Positions 54,318-63,991 of a stretch of 64,000 bases of DNA are shown piece after piece. The stretch comes from Fluviicola taffensis DSM 16823 (GTDB taxonomy: Bacteria; Bacteroidota; Bacteroidia; Flavobacteriales_D; Crocinitomicaceae). Position 1 is the stretch's first letter, and every line of letters begins with the position of its first letter. The position numbers and the translations under genes were made by a program. The notes under the pieces were generated by a model. That model was not told the origin of the DNA, did no database searches, and saw only the letters and a list, made by a program, of their open reading frames with translations. Location: assembly GCF_000194605.1 (NCBI RefSeq), contig NC_015321.1, forward strand, positions 1,612,001 through 1,676,000. The letters are read 5' to 3'.

Positions 54318-54348
54318 AAAGGCAGTCTTAGGCAGATTGCCTTTTTTT
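54318..54348 (+). terminator. terminator of the peptide-binding lipoprotein gene
   Basis: AAAGGCAGTCT (54318-54328) pairs with AGATTGCCTTT (54334-54344), 11 pairs with one G-U, around a 5-base loop, and runs directly into seven T (54342-54348). It lies 28 bases after the stop. Confidence 0.88.
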
Positions 54349-54425
54349 ATTCCTTAACACAAAATCAAAAATTTCTTAACTTCGTTCTAATTGAAGCTGG
54401 GTATGTTTGCAACCTATTTTGAGAC

Positions 54426-56537
54426 ATGCAAGCAACAATCAAAACTTCTTCTAAACCCATTCCAATGAAATACTTTAATCGTGAATTAAGTTGGCTCGCA
54501 TTTAATGACCGTGTGTTGCAAGAAGCTTTAGATGATCAAGTTCCTTTGGTTGAACGTATGCGGTTTTTAGGTATCTATTCCAATAATTTGGATGAATTCT
54601 ACCGCGTGCGGGTGGCAAACATCAAACGAATGATTCAGGTAGATGGATATAAAGTAGATGGATATAAAGGAACAGCTGAAGAACTGTATGAAGAAATAAG
54701 AAATGTGGTTATCAAACAACAACGCAAGTTTGAACACGCTTATGCTTCCATCCTTCATAAACTGAAACTGAAAGGAATCAAGCACTTCAATGAAAATACA
54801 GTTACTGAATTGCAAAAAAAAGAGTTGAAAAATTATTTCTTTTCATCTGTAATCCACGACATTGTACCTGTACTTTTAGACAAAAAAATGCCTTTTCCCC
54901 GATTGAGAGACAAGGCGATTTATTTAGCTGTTCGCATGGAATGGGATTCGAAACGGAAAGCACGCTATGCACTTATTGAAATTCCCAATTTAGTTTCTCG
55001 ATTTTACATTTTAGAATCGGAAAAAGAAAAAGGAGTGATACTCATCGATGATATTATTCGACTGAATCTTGCAGATATTTTCCCTATTTTCTCCTTCGAT
55101 ACCATTGAGGCATTTACATTTAAGTTTACACGTGATGCCGAATTAAACCTCGATGATGATGTTTCCATGTCATTTATTGAAAAAATGGAGAAAAGCATTA
55201 AACAGCGAAAAAAAGGTGAACCCGTTCGAATGGTTTATGATCATCGAATGCCACAAGATTTATTGGAAATGCTCATTAAGAGTTTGAATCTAACTTCAGG
55301 AATAAACACGATAGCTGGTGGAAAATACCACAACTTCAAAGACTTCATGAAATTTCCAGATTTTGGAAACACATCCTTTGTTTATAGGCGTAATAAACCT
55401 GCTGACCATCCGGATTTTTACAAACAACCGAGTCTTATCAAAGTAATTTTGGAGAAAGATGTTATGCTTCATTATCCCTATCACCGTTTTGATCACTTAG
55501 TTGATTTATTACGTGAAGCTGCCATTGATCCCAAAGTTGCTTCCATCAAAATCAACATTTACCGTGTAGCTAAAAATTCACAAGTAATGAATGCCTTAGT
55601 AAATGCGGTACGAAATGGAAAGGAAGTAACTGTAGTTTTAGAACTTCAAGCACGTTTTGATGAAGAAAACAATTTGTTTTGGTCTGAACGAATGAAAGAA
55701 GAAGGAGCAAAAGTTTTATATGGACCAGAACATTTAAAAATTCATTCCAAGCTCATTCAAATCAAACGAATTTCGGATAAAAAAGAACAGTTAATCACCT
55801 ATGTTGGAACTGGAAATTTCAACGAACAATCTGCGCAAATTTATACCGATTTAGGTTTAATTACGGTCAATAAAAAAATAGCCGAAGAAGTACTTCATGT
55901 ATTTCACATGATGGAACATCCGCTTCACCATTATCACTTTAAAAACCTGATTGTTTCACCTATTAATGCACGTAAAAAATACCTGCATTTAATTAACAAT
56001 GAAACAAAAAATGCGAAAAATGGTTTACCCGCATACATTCATATAAAAATCAACAATTTGGTTGATTCACAACTCATTGACAAATTGTATGAGGCATCTC
56101 AATACGGTGTGAAAATCAAATTAATGATTCGTGGAATCTGTTGCTTAGTGCCTGGCATAAAAGGATTGAGCGAAAACATCGAAATTCTAAGTGTTGTTGA
56201 TCGCTTTTTGGAACACACCAGATATCTTGTCTTTGGAAACAACAATAAACCGCAATATTTCATTAGTTCAGCAGATTGGATGGAGCGAAACCTTGACAAA
56301 CGTATTGAAGTTGGTGCGCCCATTCTTGACAAAAGACTTCAAGAAAAAATAAAGTTCATTTTTGCACTTCAATGGAGCGACCGTGAAAAAGCGCGAATTA
56401 TTGATAAATTACAACGGAACAATTACAAAGAAGCTGTTGGAAATGAAGCCATTATTCGATCACAGGAAGAGCTGCAAAGTCATTATCATCAATTAATTGA
56501 AGAATTAGACACTAAAAATAGTTCAATAGTTCAATAG
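54426..56537 (+). CDS. ppk1: polyphosphate kinase 1
   Basis: A 703-residue enzyme building inorganic polyphosphate from ATP. The N-terminal YFNRELSWLAFNDRVLQEA and FYRVRVANIKR segments, the catalytic HLKIHSKL (His436-Lys442, with His440 the likely phosphohistidine) and the C-terminal phospholipase-D-like region are all present, at full family length. The last seven codons run into an 8-bp tandem repeat that also provides the TAG stop, so the C-terminal tail NSSIVQ is repeat-encoded. Confidence 0.96.
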   Translation: MQATIKTSSKPIPMKYFNRELSWLAFNDRVLQEALDDQVPLVERMRFLGIYSNNLDEFYRVRVANIKRMIQVDGYKVDGYKGTAEELYEEIRNVVIKQQRKFEHAYASILHKLKLKGIKHFNENTVTELQKKELKNYFFSSVIHDIVPVLLDKKMPFPRLRDKAIYLAVRMEWDSKRKARYALIEIPNLVSRFYILESEKEKGVILIDDIIRLNLADIFPIFSFDTIEAFTFKFTRDAELNLDDDVSMSFIEKMEKSIKQRKKGEPVRMVYDHRMPQDLLEMLIKSLNLTSGINTIAGGKYHNFKDFMKFPDFGNTSFVYRRNKPADHPDFYKQPSLIKVILEKDVMLHYPYHRFDHLVDLLREAAIDPKVASIKINIYRVAKNSQVMNALVNAVRNGKEVTVVLELQARFDEENNLFWSERMKEEGAKVLYGPEHLKIHSKLIQIKRISDKKEQLITYVGTGNFNEQSAQIYTDLGLITVNKKIAEEVLHVFHMMEHPLHHYHFKNLIVSPINARKKYLHLINNETKNAKNGLPAYIHIKINNLVDSQLIDKLYEASQYGVKIKLMIRGICCLVPGIKGLSENIEILSVVDRFLEHTRYLVFGNNNKPQYFISSADWMERNLDKRIEVGAPILDKRLQEKIKFIFALQWSDREKARIIDKLQRNNYKEAVGNEAIIRSQEELQSHYHQLIEELDTKNSSIVQ

Positions 56538-56640
56538 TTCAATAGTTCAATAGTTCAATAGTTCAATAGTTCAATAGTTCAATAGTTCAATAGTTCAATA
56601 GTTCAATAGTTCAATAGTTCAATAGTTCAATAGTTCAATT
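56518..56640. repeat. tandem repeat, about 15 copies of the 8-bp unit GTTCAATA
   Basis: From 56521 to 56640 the unit GTTCAATA is repeated 15 times without interruption; only the final base of the last copy differs (T for A). It begins inside the 3' end of ppk1 and supplies its stop codon, since every frame of the array meets TAG within eight codons. The 81 bases behind it contain several TTGAAC words, the reverse complement of GTTCAA, so hairpins between array and flank are possible. It lies between convergent genes and contains no spacers, so it is not a CRISPR array. Confidence 0.97.
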
Positions 56641-56720
56641 AAAAATCTATTTTGAATCCATTTGAAATTTCAAATTTCCTTTGAACATTTGGAACCTTTT
56701 GAACATTGTTTGAACTTCAT

Positions 56721-58619
56721 CTAGAATCCTTCTTTCTTCAGCTCTTCAGCGTAAGCTTTCGTAATTAGCGGAATGTAAATTTCTACAGATACTCCGCCGC
56801 CCGTTTTCTCTCTGATTAAATAGGAAGAACTACTTTTGTGGAGTTTATTCAACAAATACAGGCGGTCATTGATAATTTCCGAAGCTCTTGAGGAATCGAT
56901 GGCCTTTAATCCCTTTCCATTGTCATCAATAATGATTGCAAGTTCGTTTAATCCTTTCAATTTAAAGCGAATAGTCAATTCTCCTATACGGCTCAAATTG
57001 GAGAAACCATCCAAAACTGTGCTTTCAACAAAAGGTTGTAAAATCATAGTTGGCAAACAAATATTACTCGGATCTAGTTGCTCATCGATATCAAAGGAAA
57101 AATTAAAGGCATTTTTCGATCGCTCTCTTTGAAGAGTTAAGTAGAAAGTCAGAAACTCAATTTCACGATCCAGAGTCATGAAGTCATCATGCGTGCTATC
57201 CAACACTTGCTTCAACAATTTTGAGAACGCTTGAATTTGCTTTTTATAATCGCTTGTTTGATTCAATCCTTCATTTTGAAGCTGATTCAAAGCGTTGTAG
57301 ATAAAATCAGGATTTATTCGTGCTCGATTTAAACGGTGTTGAATCTCCAATCGTTTTTGCTTTTGCTTGATTGTTTTCTGTCTAAATACCATCAGCACAT
57401 AAGCTGTCAAAAGCGCAAAAATGATACTACCTACTAAAATCAAGCGCCATTTCAAGTTGCCAATTTGCTGTTGTTGTTGCAACAAGCGTTTGTCTTGTTC
57501 GTATTCCGCATCCGATTTTTCCTTTCGTACTCGGTGATATTTATCTTCCAACTGACTAAAAGCACGCGCATTTTGAATCTTTAATACACTGTCCTTCATT
57601 TTAGATAAATCCTCGTAAACAACTAATGCTCGCTCATATTCACCACTCAATTTTGCACAATTGTAAAGCAATTCTAATGCATTGGTAACATCATAAGGAT
57701 CGCCCGTTTTTTGAGCATAAACTAAATTTGAATCTGCAAATTGATATGCTTTATCGTATCGTTTCAGTTCCAAATAAATATCAGACATATCTCCATAGAT
57801 TGCACCACGTTCTTTCCAATGAAATTTTGAATCAGTTTGTAATAGAGCACTGTCTAAATAATTCAATGCCAGCCGAAAATTACGCGTGTAATAAGCATGA
57901 TCCTCCAATAAATTATAGATTTCCAAATAGCTTTCCGAATAATTTACTTTTCGCGCTAAGGCATTTGCAAAAGTCACCATATTCAAAGCAGAATCTAGAT
58001 AGTCTTTGTTTTTTTCTAGTTGAAATAATTTGTAGTAGCGGGATGAAAGTTGAGAGAGTAAATCAATTTTGGACTCATTATCAGATAAGGTAATGACTAA
58101 AGGATGAGCCAAATGCGTGTAATACTTGATCTTATCTTTGTCTTTCAATCTTCCATAATTTCCAGCTAAACCAATGTAAGCTCGAGAAAGCATGGCATTA
58201 TTCCCCGCTTTCTGAAGCGTTCTTAATGTCTTTCTATAGGAGTCAATCGAAGTTTCATAATCCCCTTTAAGCATGAGCAACTCGCCCATCCGAAGATAAT
58301 TTTCAATATAACTTGCCGTTTTACAATGAATACTGTCTAGAATAAATTTCTCCCTTTCCAAACTCTTCTGAGCATCGTCAAATTGCCCGTTTTTGATTTG
58401 TACTTGAGCTTTTAACTGAAATGAAAAGGCCTGACATCTTGCATTTTTATCCCTGTCTAAGCTTTTAGCTAACTTCCATAAGTTAATAGGGCTATGCATT
58501 ACTGTACTATCAAAGTCGCGTTTTGTGATATATTCTTGCATCGGTTCACACGAACAAGTAGATTGCGCATGAAGCAAACCAGCAATACCAACAAATAAGA
58601 AACAAATAATAAACCGCAT
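56721..58619 (-). CDS. TPR sensor protein with degenerate LytS-type histidine kinase domain
   Basis: A 632-residue membrane protein. A signal peptide (about 1-19) is followed by a periplasmic TPR-like region (about 60-345), a coiled-coil stretch with a Gln run (360-388), one membrane helix (391-413) and a cytoplasmic His_kinase domain. In RINPDFIYNALNQLQ (434-448) the phosphoacceptor His is Asp438, and the N-box reads VESTVLDG (531-538) with Ser533 where Asn is expected. The G boxes (DDNGKGL, TGGGV) remain. Thus it has lost the phosphoacceptor and a Mg-binding Asn and may be a pseudokinase signalling through protein contacts. No LytTR regulator is nearby. Confidence 0.85.
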   Translation of the reverse strand: MRFIICFLFVGIAGLLHAQSTCSCEPMQEYITKRDFDSTVMHSPINLWKLAKSLDRDKNARCQAFSFQLKAQVQIKNGQFDDAQKSLEREKFILDSIHCKTASYIENYLRMGELLMLKGDYETSIDSYRKTLRTLQKAGNNAMLSRAYIGLAGNYGRLKDKDKIKYYTHLAHPLVITLSDNESKIDLLSQLSSRYYKLFQLEKNKDYLDSALNMVTFANALARKVNYSESYLEIYNLLEDHAYYTRNFRLALNYLDSALLQTDSKFHWKERGAIYGDMSDIYLELKRYDKAYQFADSNLVYAQKTGDPYDVTNALELLYNCAKLSGEYERALVVYEDLSKMKDSVLKIQNARAFSQLEDKYHRVRKEKSDAEYEQDKRLLQQQQQIGNLKWRLILVGSIIFALLTAYVLMVFRQKTIKQKQKRLEIQHRLNRARINPDFIYNALNQLQNEGLNQTSDYKKQIQAFSKLLKQVLDSTHDDFMTLDREIEFLTFYLTLQRERSKNAFNFSFDIDEQLDPSNICLPTMILQPFVESTVLDGFSNLSRIGELTIRFKLKGLNELAIIIDDNGKGLKAIDSSRASEIINDRLYLLNKLHKSSSSYLIREKTGGGVSVEIYIPLITKAYAEELKKEGF

Positions 58620-58635
58620 CCTGAAAGTTCTCGTT

Positions 58636-58643
58636 CAAAGTTA
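58636..58643 (-). promoter_or_regulatory. candidate -7 promoter box of the TPR sensor gene
   Basis: On the minus strand this reads TAACTTTG, fitting TAnnTTTG, 16 bases before the start of the gene. No -33 TTTG at standard spacing is seen. Confidence 0.4.
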
Positions 58644-58674
58644 GCAAAAAACGACTTATACTCGATTTTCGGCA

Positions 58675-58703
58675 AAAAAGAAAAGGAGGTTTAAAAAACC
58701 CCC
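58675..58703 (-). terminator. terminator of the outer-membrane protein gene
   Basis: On the minus strand GGGGGTTT and AAACCTCC (plus-strand 58696-58703 and 58685-58692) form an 8-pair stem with one G-U and a 3-base loop, followed by a T-rich run. It lies 33 bases after the stop at 58737. Confidence 0.8.
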
Positions 58704-58736
58704 ATCTCCTGCTTTGTTACACCTGTTACGAAAACG

Positions 58737-59528
58737 TCAAATGTTAACTGTTAAACCGAATGTAAGTGGATAAACTGCAACTGTTTTGTCTGTATCAAAA
58801 AGTGGCAATAAGTTGTAATTTGCGAACACTCCAATATTTCTATATCCTAATTTTACTGCAGCGTCTACTTTAAAGGCATTCAAGCCATAAACACCTTTTG
58901 TTTTAGATCGTATTTTTGTTTTATCGTCTTCAATCACTTGTTTAGTACTTGACCCTAATCTGACCGCACCAATTACACCAGCTGCGAAATAGAATCCTTT
59001 GTTTGATTTTTCATTTGTACAAAACTCAAGCAGTAATGGAACTGTTAAATAAATCGCTCTCAATTTGTTCTTTTTGTAATCATTCACACTATCCTTTACA
59101 GTCCACAAAGAATCAGAATTTGCGTACAACAAGTTATTTTTTAATCCGATTTGGGTCCAGTTTAATCCCAAACCTGTTGTAATTCCTACATAATTCTTGT
59201 GAATTTTGAATTTGTATTCTGCAAAATTCAAATTCCAACTGAATGATTTCCCAGGATCGTTCTCCCATTGTTTGTCATCTGGGAAACTAGTACCCATTCC
59301 GCTATTCATTAACATCGTTGGTCCAAATTCAATTCCTGCCCAATGAGCCTCCACGTGTTTTAATTGCCATTTCGTTGGAGCTGCATCAATGGTGTCTGAT
59401 TCTCCATCACCGCGCACTATTAAAATTTTTCCTTTATTGATTTTGATACTGGTGGTATCAGGATCTTCTTGACTGAATGAGTAACCAAATAAGAAGAAAA
59501 TAAATGTGATAAATAATCCTGTTTTCAT
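58737..59528 (-). CDS. outer-membrane beta-barrel protein
   Basis: A 263-residue protein with a signal peptide (about 1-19, ending YSFSQ). The mature part resembles PorT-like barrels: HWAGIEFGPTMLMN, WNLNFAEYKFKIHKNYVGITTGLGLNW, FYFAAGVIGAVRLG, VDAAVKLGYRNIGVFANYNL and a terminal strand LTFGLTVNI. Function unknown. It has its own terminator and is separated by 214 bases from aspS upstream; that gap holds no gene I can support. Confidence 0.78.
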   Translation of the reverse strand: MKTGLFITFIFFLFGYSFSQEDPDTTSIKINKGKILIVRGDGESDTIDAAPTKWQLKHVEAHWAGIEFGPTMLMNSGMGTSFPDDKQWENDPGKSFSWNLNFAEYKFKIHKNYVGITTGLGLNWTQIGLKNNLLYANSDSLWTVKDSVNDYKKNKLRAIYLTVPLLLEFCTNEKSNKGFYFAAGVIGAVRLGSSTKQVIEDDKTKIRSKTKGVYGLNAFKVDAAVKLGYRNIGVFANYNLLPLFDTDKTVAVYPLTFGLTVNI

Positions 59529-59742
59529 CTGTTCTATTTTTTATGTTGTGTTTTGTGAAGTACTTCGTGCTTTTCGAACATATGACCTTCTCATTCTTCA
59601 TTTTGTTACACGAAAATCAAAAAATAAATCAAAAAAATTACAAAACACTGATTATGTGATGTTTATATAGAATAAAAAAATCACTAGAGATACCTGAAAG
59701 CTCTCATACATTCGTTAATTTTGCAAATCAATTTTCAAGTAC

Positions 59743-61500
59743 ATGTACAGATCACATACAAACGGCGAATTACGCGCCTCACATATCGGGCAGGAAGTAA
59801 CATTAGCAGGTTGGGTTCAGGCCAACAGAAAAATTAGTGCTAATCTGCTGTTTGTTGATTTAAGAGATCGATACGGTATCACTCAGTTGAATTTTACAGA
59901 TGACTCAACAAGTGATGTTGAAAATTCCCTGATCTCACGCGCATCCAAATTGGGACGTGAATTTGTGATTCAGGTAAAAGGAACTGTTATTGAAAGAAGC
60001 AGTAAAAATGACAATATCCCAACGGGTGAAATTGAAATCAAAGTTTCCGAGCTTCTTGTTTTGAACGCCGCAAAAACACCTCCGTTTACCATTGAAGATG
60101 ATACGGATGGCGGTGAAGAATTGCGCGCTCAGTATCGATATTTGGATTTAAGAAGAAATCCAGTGCAACAAAAATTGCGTTTGCGTAATCATGTAGCATT
60201 GGAAACACGTAAATTTTTAGATTCAAAAGGATTCTTAGATGTAGAAACCCCTTATCTGATCAAATCTACTCCAGAAGGTGCACGTGATTTCGTGGTTCCA
60301 AGTAGAATGAATCAAGGAGAATTTTATGCATTGCCACAATCTCCTCAAACATTCAAGCAATTATTGATGGTTTCTGGTTTTGACCGTTACTATCAAATCG
60401 TGAAATGTTTCCGTGATGAAGATTTACGTGCGGATCGCCAGCCAGAGTTTACTCAAATTGACTGTGAAATGGCGTTTGTGGAGCAAGAAGACATTTTGAA
60501 CATGTTTGAAGGTTTGATTAAACACTTATTTCAAACAGTTCGCGGAATCACTTTTGAAGGAGATTTCCCAAGAATGACTTACGCTGAAGCGATGGAAAAA
60601 TACGGTTCTGACAAACCAGACATTCGCTTTGGAATGGAGTTCACAGATTTGAAAACACTTTCAGCAGGAAAAGGCTTCTCCATTTTTGATAATGCAGAAG
60701 CTGTAATAGGAATCGCTGTTCCAGGAGCAAGTGAATATACCCGCAAGCAATTGGATGAAATCACTGATTGGGTGAAAAGACCTCAAATTGGAGCTTTAGG
60801 ATTAATCTACGTAAAATGCAATGCTGATGGAACTTTCAAAAGTTCAGTAGATAAATTTTACGACGAAGCAGCATTAAAAACCTGGGCAGAAGCAAGTGGT
60901 GCAAAAGCTGGTGACTTAATTTTTGTATTGAGTGGTGAATTAGATAAAACACGCAAACAGATGAATGAATTGCGTTTGCGCATGGGGACAGAACTTGGTT
61001 TGCGCAAACCAGATGATTTCAAACCTTTATGGGTTCTTGATTTCCCCTTATTGGAATGGGATGAAAACAGTGGAAGATACCATGCAATGCATCATCCATT
61101 TACATCGCCAAAACCAGAAGATTTCAGTTTGATTGATACAGAGCCAGGAAAGGTAAGAGCAAATGCTTACGATTTAGCCATGAATGGTGTTGAATTGGGT
61201 GGTGGTTCTATTCGAATTCACGACCGTGCGTTACAATCTCGTATGTTTGAATTGTTAGGATTTACTCCTGAGCAAGCGCAAGAACAATTTGGATTCTTAC
61301 TGAATGCATTTGAATACGGTGCTCCTCCACATGGTGGATTGGCATTTGGTTTAGACCGTTTGGTAGCAACCATGGGTGGATCAGACTCCATTCGTGATTA
61401 CATTGCATTCCCTAAAAACAATAGCGGAAGAGATGTGATGATTGACGCACCTTCTGTGATCGATGAAGCGCAATTGAAAGAATTGGGAATAAAATTATAA
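59743..61500 (+). CDS. aspS: aspartyl-tRNA synthetase
   Basis: A 585-residue class IIb synthetase of bacterial type. The N-terminal OB anticodon-binding domain ([24 protein letters not shown]), [10 protein letters not shown], the motif 2 loop [14 protein letters not shown], a GAD insertion and motif 3 [12 protein letters not shown] are present. Full length indicates the bacterial rather than archaeal form. Whether it also charges tRNA(Asn) is open; the presence of gatA and gatC would fit that or Gln-tRNA formation. TAATTTTG at 59716-59723 is a weak promoter candidate. Confidence 0.96.
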   Translation: MYRSHTNGELRASHIGQEVTLAGWVQANRKISANLLFVDLRDRYGITQLNFTDDSTSDVENSLISRASKLGREFVIQVKGTVIERSSKNDNIPTGEIEIKVSELLVLNAAKTPPFTIEDDTDGGEELRAQYRYLDLRRNPVQQKLRLRNHVALETRKFLDSKGFLDVETPYLIKSTPEGARDFVVPSRMNQGEFYALPQSPQTFKQLLMVSGFDRYYQIVKCFRDEDLRADRQPEFTQIDCEMAFVEQEDILNMFEGLIKHLFQTVRGITFEGDFPRMTYAEAMEKYGSDKPDIRFGMEFTDLKTLSAGKGFSIFDNAEAVIGIAVPGASEYTRKQLDEITDWVKRPQIGALGLIYVKCNADGTFKSSVDKFYDEAALKTWAEASGAKAGDLIFVLSGELDKTRKQMNELRLRMGTELGLRKPDDFKPLWVLDFPLLEWDENSGRYHAMHHPFTSPKPEDFSLIDTEPGKVRANAYDLAMNGVELGGGSIRIHDRALQSRMFELLGFTPEQAQEQFGFLLNAFEYGAPPHGGLAFGLDRLVATMGGSDSIRDYIAFPKNNSGRDVMIDAPSVIDEAQLKELGIKL

Positions 61501-61505
61501 ATATG

Positions 61506-61545
61506 AAATATGTAGGCACGTGATGCGTCGCGTGCCTACATATTT
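61506..61545. repeat. GC-rich perfect palindrome between convergent genes
   Basis: AAATATGTAGGCACG (61506-61520) and CGTGCCTACATATTT (61531-61545) form a perfect 15-bp inverted repeat around TGATGCGTCG. The core (GGCACG...CGTGCC) is far GC-richer than the surroundings. It begins 6 bases after the aspS stop and ends 7 bases before the stop of the NlpE-like gene. It has no true T run, so it may be a bidirectional terminator or a REP-like mobile palindrome. Confidence 0.85.
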
Positions 61546-61552
61546 ACATCAA

Positions 61553-62047
61553 TCATTTCGATTTTCGAACCATTTTCAGGCGGTACGCAGCTGTATTTGA
61601 AAAACGATTTTCATCCAGTGATAACTGAACAATTTCTTTGGAGCGGAATTCATATTCCATTCTACGCACAGAATCACTGATTCCTCCCTGCGAAAGAATC
61701 AGAATTTCTTTTGAGTTTGTTTTGATTTTCTTCCATTGCCCGCTGCAAACAATTGTTGCGTCTCCATCTTCTGTGGCATTTTTATACGTTTCTGTTAGAC
61801 GGAAAATACCCGCTGTATCTCCTTTAACGACCAAACGTTGTTCAATTTCATCACAATCTTCACAAGGAATTGTTCCTTCGTAAATATGAAAAGTCTTATA
61901 ATCGGCATCTTGAATAAACTTCTCTTCTTCTGGATTATTCTTAGTCCTTGATCGGGAAAACTTCTCATCTGCACGGTGTTCAATACATCCATTCAATGTA
62001 AACAAAACACTTCCTAAAATCCCTAGAAACTTAATTTGGTTGTTCAT
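61553..62047 (-). CDS. NlpE-like lipoprotein
   Basis: A 164-residue outer-membrane-type lipoprotein. The signal peptide ends in a lipobox with Cys21 (LFTLNGC). The mature part contains TIPCEDCDEIEQRLVV, the CxxC motif of the NlpE N-terminal domain involved in copper response or surface sensing in enterics, followed by beta strands (GIFRLTETYK, SGQWKKI). I use the ATG at 62047, not one 9 bases further upstream, because it gives a standard signal peptide. It overlaps the following upstream gene by 17 bases. Confidence 0.8.
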   Translation of the reverse strand: MNNQIKFLGILGSVLFTLNGCIEHRADEKFSRSRTKNNPEEEKFIQDADYKTFHIYEGTIPCEDCDEIEQRLVVKGDTAGIFRLTETYKNATEDGDATIVCSGQWKKIKTNSKEILILSQGGISDSVRRMEYEFRSKEIVQLSLDENRFSNTAAYRLKMVRKSK

Positions 62048-63074
62048 CCCACTCAATAATTAATTTACCAACGGTTTTTCCTTCTTCCAATAATTGATGA
62101 GCTAAAGCCAATTCTCCTTCCTTGTAGACACCACCTACAACTGGATGAATTTTCCCGTCTTTTACCAATTGTACCACTTCATTTAAACACTTAGTAATCA
62201 CACTTGGTTTAAAGTCTGCTACTTTGAGCATATTGATTCCAATAATGGATTTAGAACGCATCATTAATCCAATTGGTACAACAAAACCCATCTTTCTAAC
62301 AAAATTAAGCGTTGAAAGGATTCCCCACTTACCATTTGATAATTCAGAACCGCCAAATAACACCATCCTTCCTCCTGTACCTAACAAAGACCAATCTTTT
62401 TTAAAGGTTGTCCCTGCAACAGGATTAAAACTAACATCCAATCGTTCGGTTTTTAATCGCGCAGAAATTTGCGTTGCGTAATCACTTTCTTTGTAATTAA
62501 TTACCTCATCTGCTCCCAAGCGAAGAACCAGCTGCTCTTTCTCCTTCGAACTCACTTTCGCAATGACATGAGCTCCTTTATGTTTGCACAATTGAATCAA
62601 CGCGGTTCCAACGCCACCTGCTGCTGCATGAATTAAAACACGCTCATCAGATTGTACATTGGCAGAATAATTAACCATGTAGTAAGCGGTCACAAATTGT
62701 GTTGCAAGCGACAACGCAATACCCGTATCCATCGAATCAATAACAGAAACAGCATATTCTTCCGTAATTACATCTTTGGCATATCCTCCAAATCTGCAAA
62801 ATCCAACCACTCGTTTTCCCAATAAATCTGGATCTACGTCATTTCCGATTTCTGAAACAATTCCTACCACTTCATATCCAATGACACAAGGCATCGGCGG
62901 AGCTTCTCGGTACAAACCTAAGCGAGCCATAACATCTGCATAGTTGAGTCCAAAAGCTTCTACTTTAATCAAAACTTGTTTGCCCTTTAGTTCTGGCAAA
63001 GTGACATTATTTAATGCAAAAGCGTTGTTGGCTGAACCTTTTTTTACTAACTGAAATGCTTGGGATTGTTTCAT
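62031..63074 (-). CDS. zinc-independent medium-chain dehydrogenase/reductase (quinone oxidoreductase / VAT-1-like)
   Basis: A 347-residue NADPH-dependent MDR protein. The N-terminal lobe contains KVEAFGLNYADVMARLGLY, like QOR and synaptic-vesicle VAT-1 proteins. The cofactor motif HAAAGGVGTALIQL lies in the middle, followed by VIAKVSSKEKEQLVLRLGADEVINY. Zinc ligands are missing, as expected for the quinone-reductase branch. The start is the ATG at 63074, since the upstream TTG at 63080 is less likely. It is in an operon with the NlpE-like gene. Confidence 0.88.
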   Translation of the reverse strand: MKQSQAFQLVKKGSANNAFALNNVTLPELKGKQVLIKVEAFGLNYADVMARLGLYREAPPMPCVIGYEVVGIVSEIGNDVDPDLLGKRVVGFCRFGGYAKDVITEEYAVSVIDSMDTGIALSLATQFVTAYYMVNYSANVQSDERVLIHAAAGGVGTALIQLCKHKGAHVIAKVSSKEKEQLVLRLGADEVINYKESDYATQISARLKTERLDVSFNPVAGTTFKKDWSLLGTGGRMVLFGGSELSNGKWGILSTLNFVRKMGFVVPIGLMMRSKSIIGINMLKVADFKPSVITKCLNEVVQLVKDGKIHPVVGGVYKEGELALAHQLLEEGKTVGKLIIEWDEQPN

Positions 63075-63169
63075 CTGCAAATTTAACTTAAAAAGTTCGG
63101 GGGATTATCTCCGTTTACCTCGTTCATAAGTAAAAATTTGTACTTTTAATCAAACATAAAACTGAAAAA

Positions 63170-63991
63170 ATGGCAATTAAGTTCCACTATCTTGTACCAA
63201 TCGATTTCACTCCGGTTACTGAAAATGCATTAGTTTTCGCATTAGATGCTGCGAAATATAACAAAGGTGAGATTATCTTACTACATATCATTTCTCATGC
63301 AAAGGAACGAATCGTTGCAGAAAGAAACATGAACGATTTAGCGAAGAAATATGAAAATTCGGAAGTTACTATTTCAACGCGTGTAGTTATTGGTAAGGTT
63401 TTACGCGATATTGGAATTATTGCAGATTCATTGGGAGTGCAACTCATTATCATGGGAACGCATAACACCTCTATTTGGCAAAAAATCTTCGGGAGTCCAG
63501 CTTTATCCGTTGTTTCAAATAGTAATGTTCCAATTGTTTTAACACAGCAAGACACTTCGTTCCATAAAATCAAAACGATTGTAATGACCGTAGACTTGTC
63601 TCGTGAAAGTGTTCAAGTAGTAAAATACGCATCACGAGTTGCTAAAACATTCAACTCAAAAATGTACTTGGTCGGTCAAAAATATTCGGATGAAGGATTA
63701 ATGCAAAAAATTGAAGTAAACTTAAAAGTGGCCAATGGTTACTTGAAAGACCATGGATTAGAAGCAAATATTCATTTGTTGGAAAATACCAATTTTGAGA
63801 AAAACTTAATCGGTTATTGCAAAGAAATCAAGGCAGATTTATTGGCAGCAACTTGTTATCAGGATGGGTTCTCATTGTTTTCCACGAATCTGGTTCAAAG
63901 TTTATCCGAAAACGAATTGTCTATTCCAGTAATGACTTTGGATGGAGAAGACACTTCTACGGGATCCCAGTTTGGGTTTATTACACAATAA
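63170..63991 (+). CDS. tandem universal stress protein
   Basis: A 273-residue protein with two Usp domains (about 1-128 and 135-260). The first begins HYLVPIDFTPVTENALVFA and has the nucleotide-binding pattern MGTHNTSIWQKIFGSPALSV. The second begins KTIVMTVDLSRESVQVVKYA and lacks a clear glycine motif, so probably only the first binds ATP. Such proteins help cells under starvation or stress. It is divergent from the MDR gene. Confidence 0.9.
   Translation: MAIKFHYLVPIDFTPVTENALVFALDAAKYNKGEIILLHIISHAKERIVAERNMNDLAKKYENSEVTISTRVVIGKVLRDIGIIADSLGVQLIIMGTHNTSIWQKIFGSPALSVVSNSNVPIVLTQQDTSFHKIKTIVMTVDLSRESVQVVKYASRVAKTFNSKMYLVGQKYSDEGLMQKIEVNLKVANGYLKDHGLEANIHLLENTNFEKNLIGYCKEIKADLLAATCYQDGFSLFSTNLVQSLSENELSIPVMTLDGEDTSTGSQFGFITQ

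Noticed and set aside
56518-56640. Possible CRISPR array
   Set aside because: The 8-bp units are contiguous with no spacers, and no cas genes are near.
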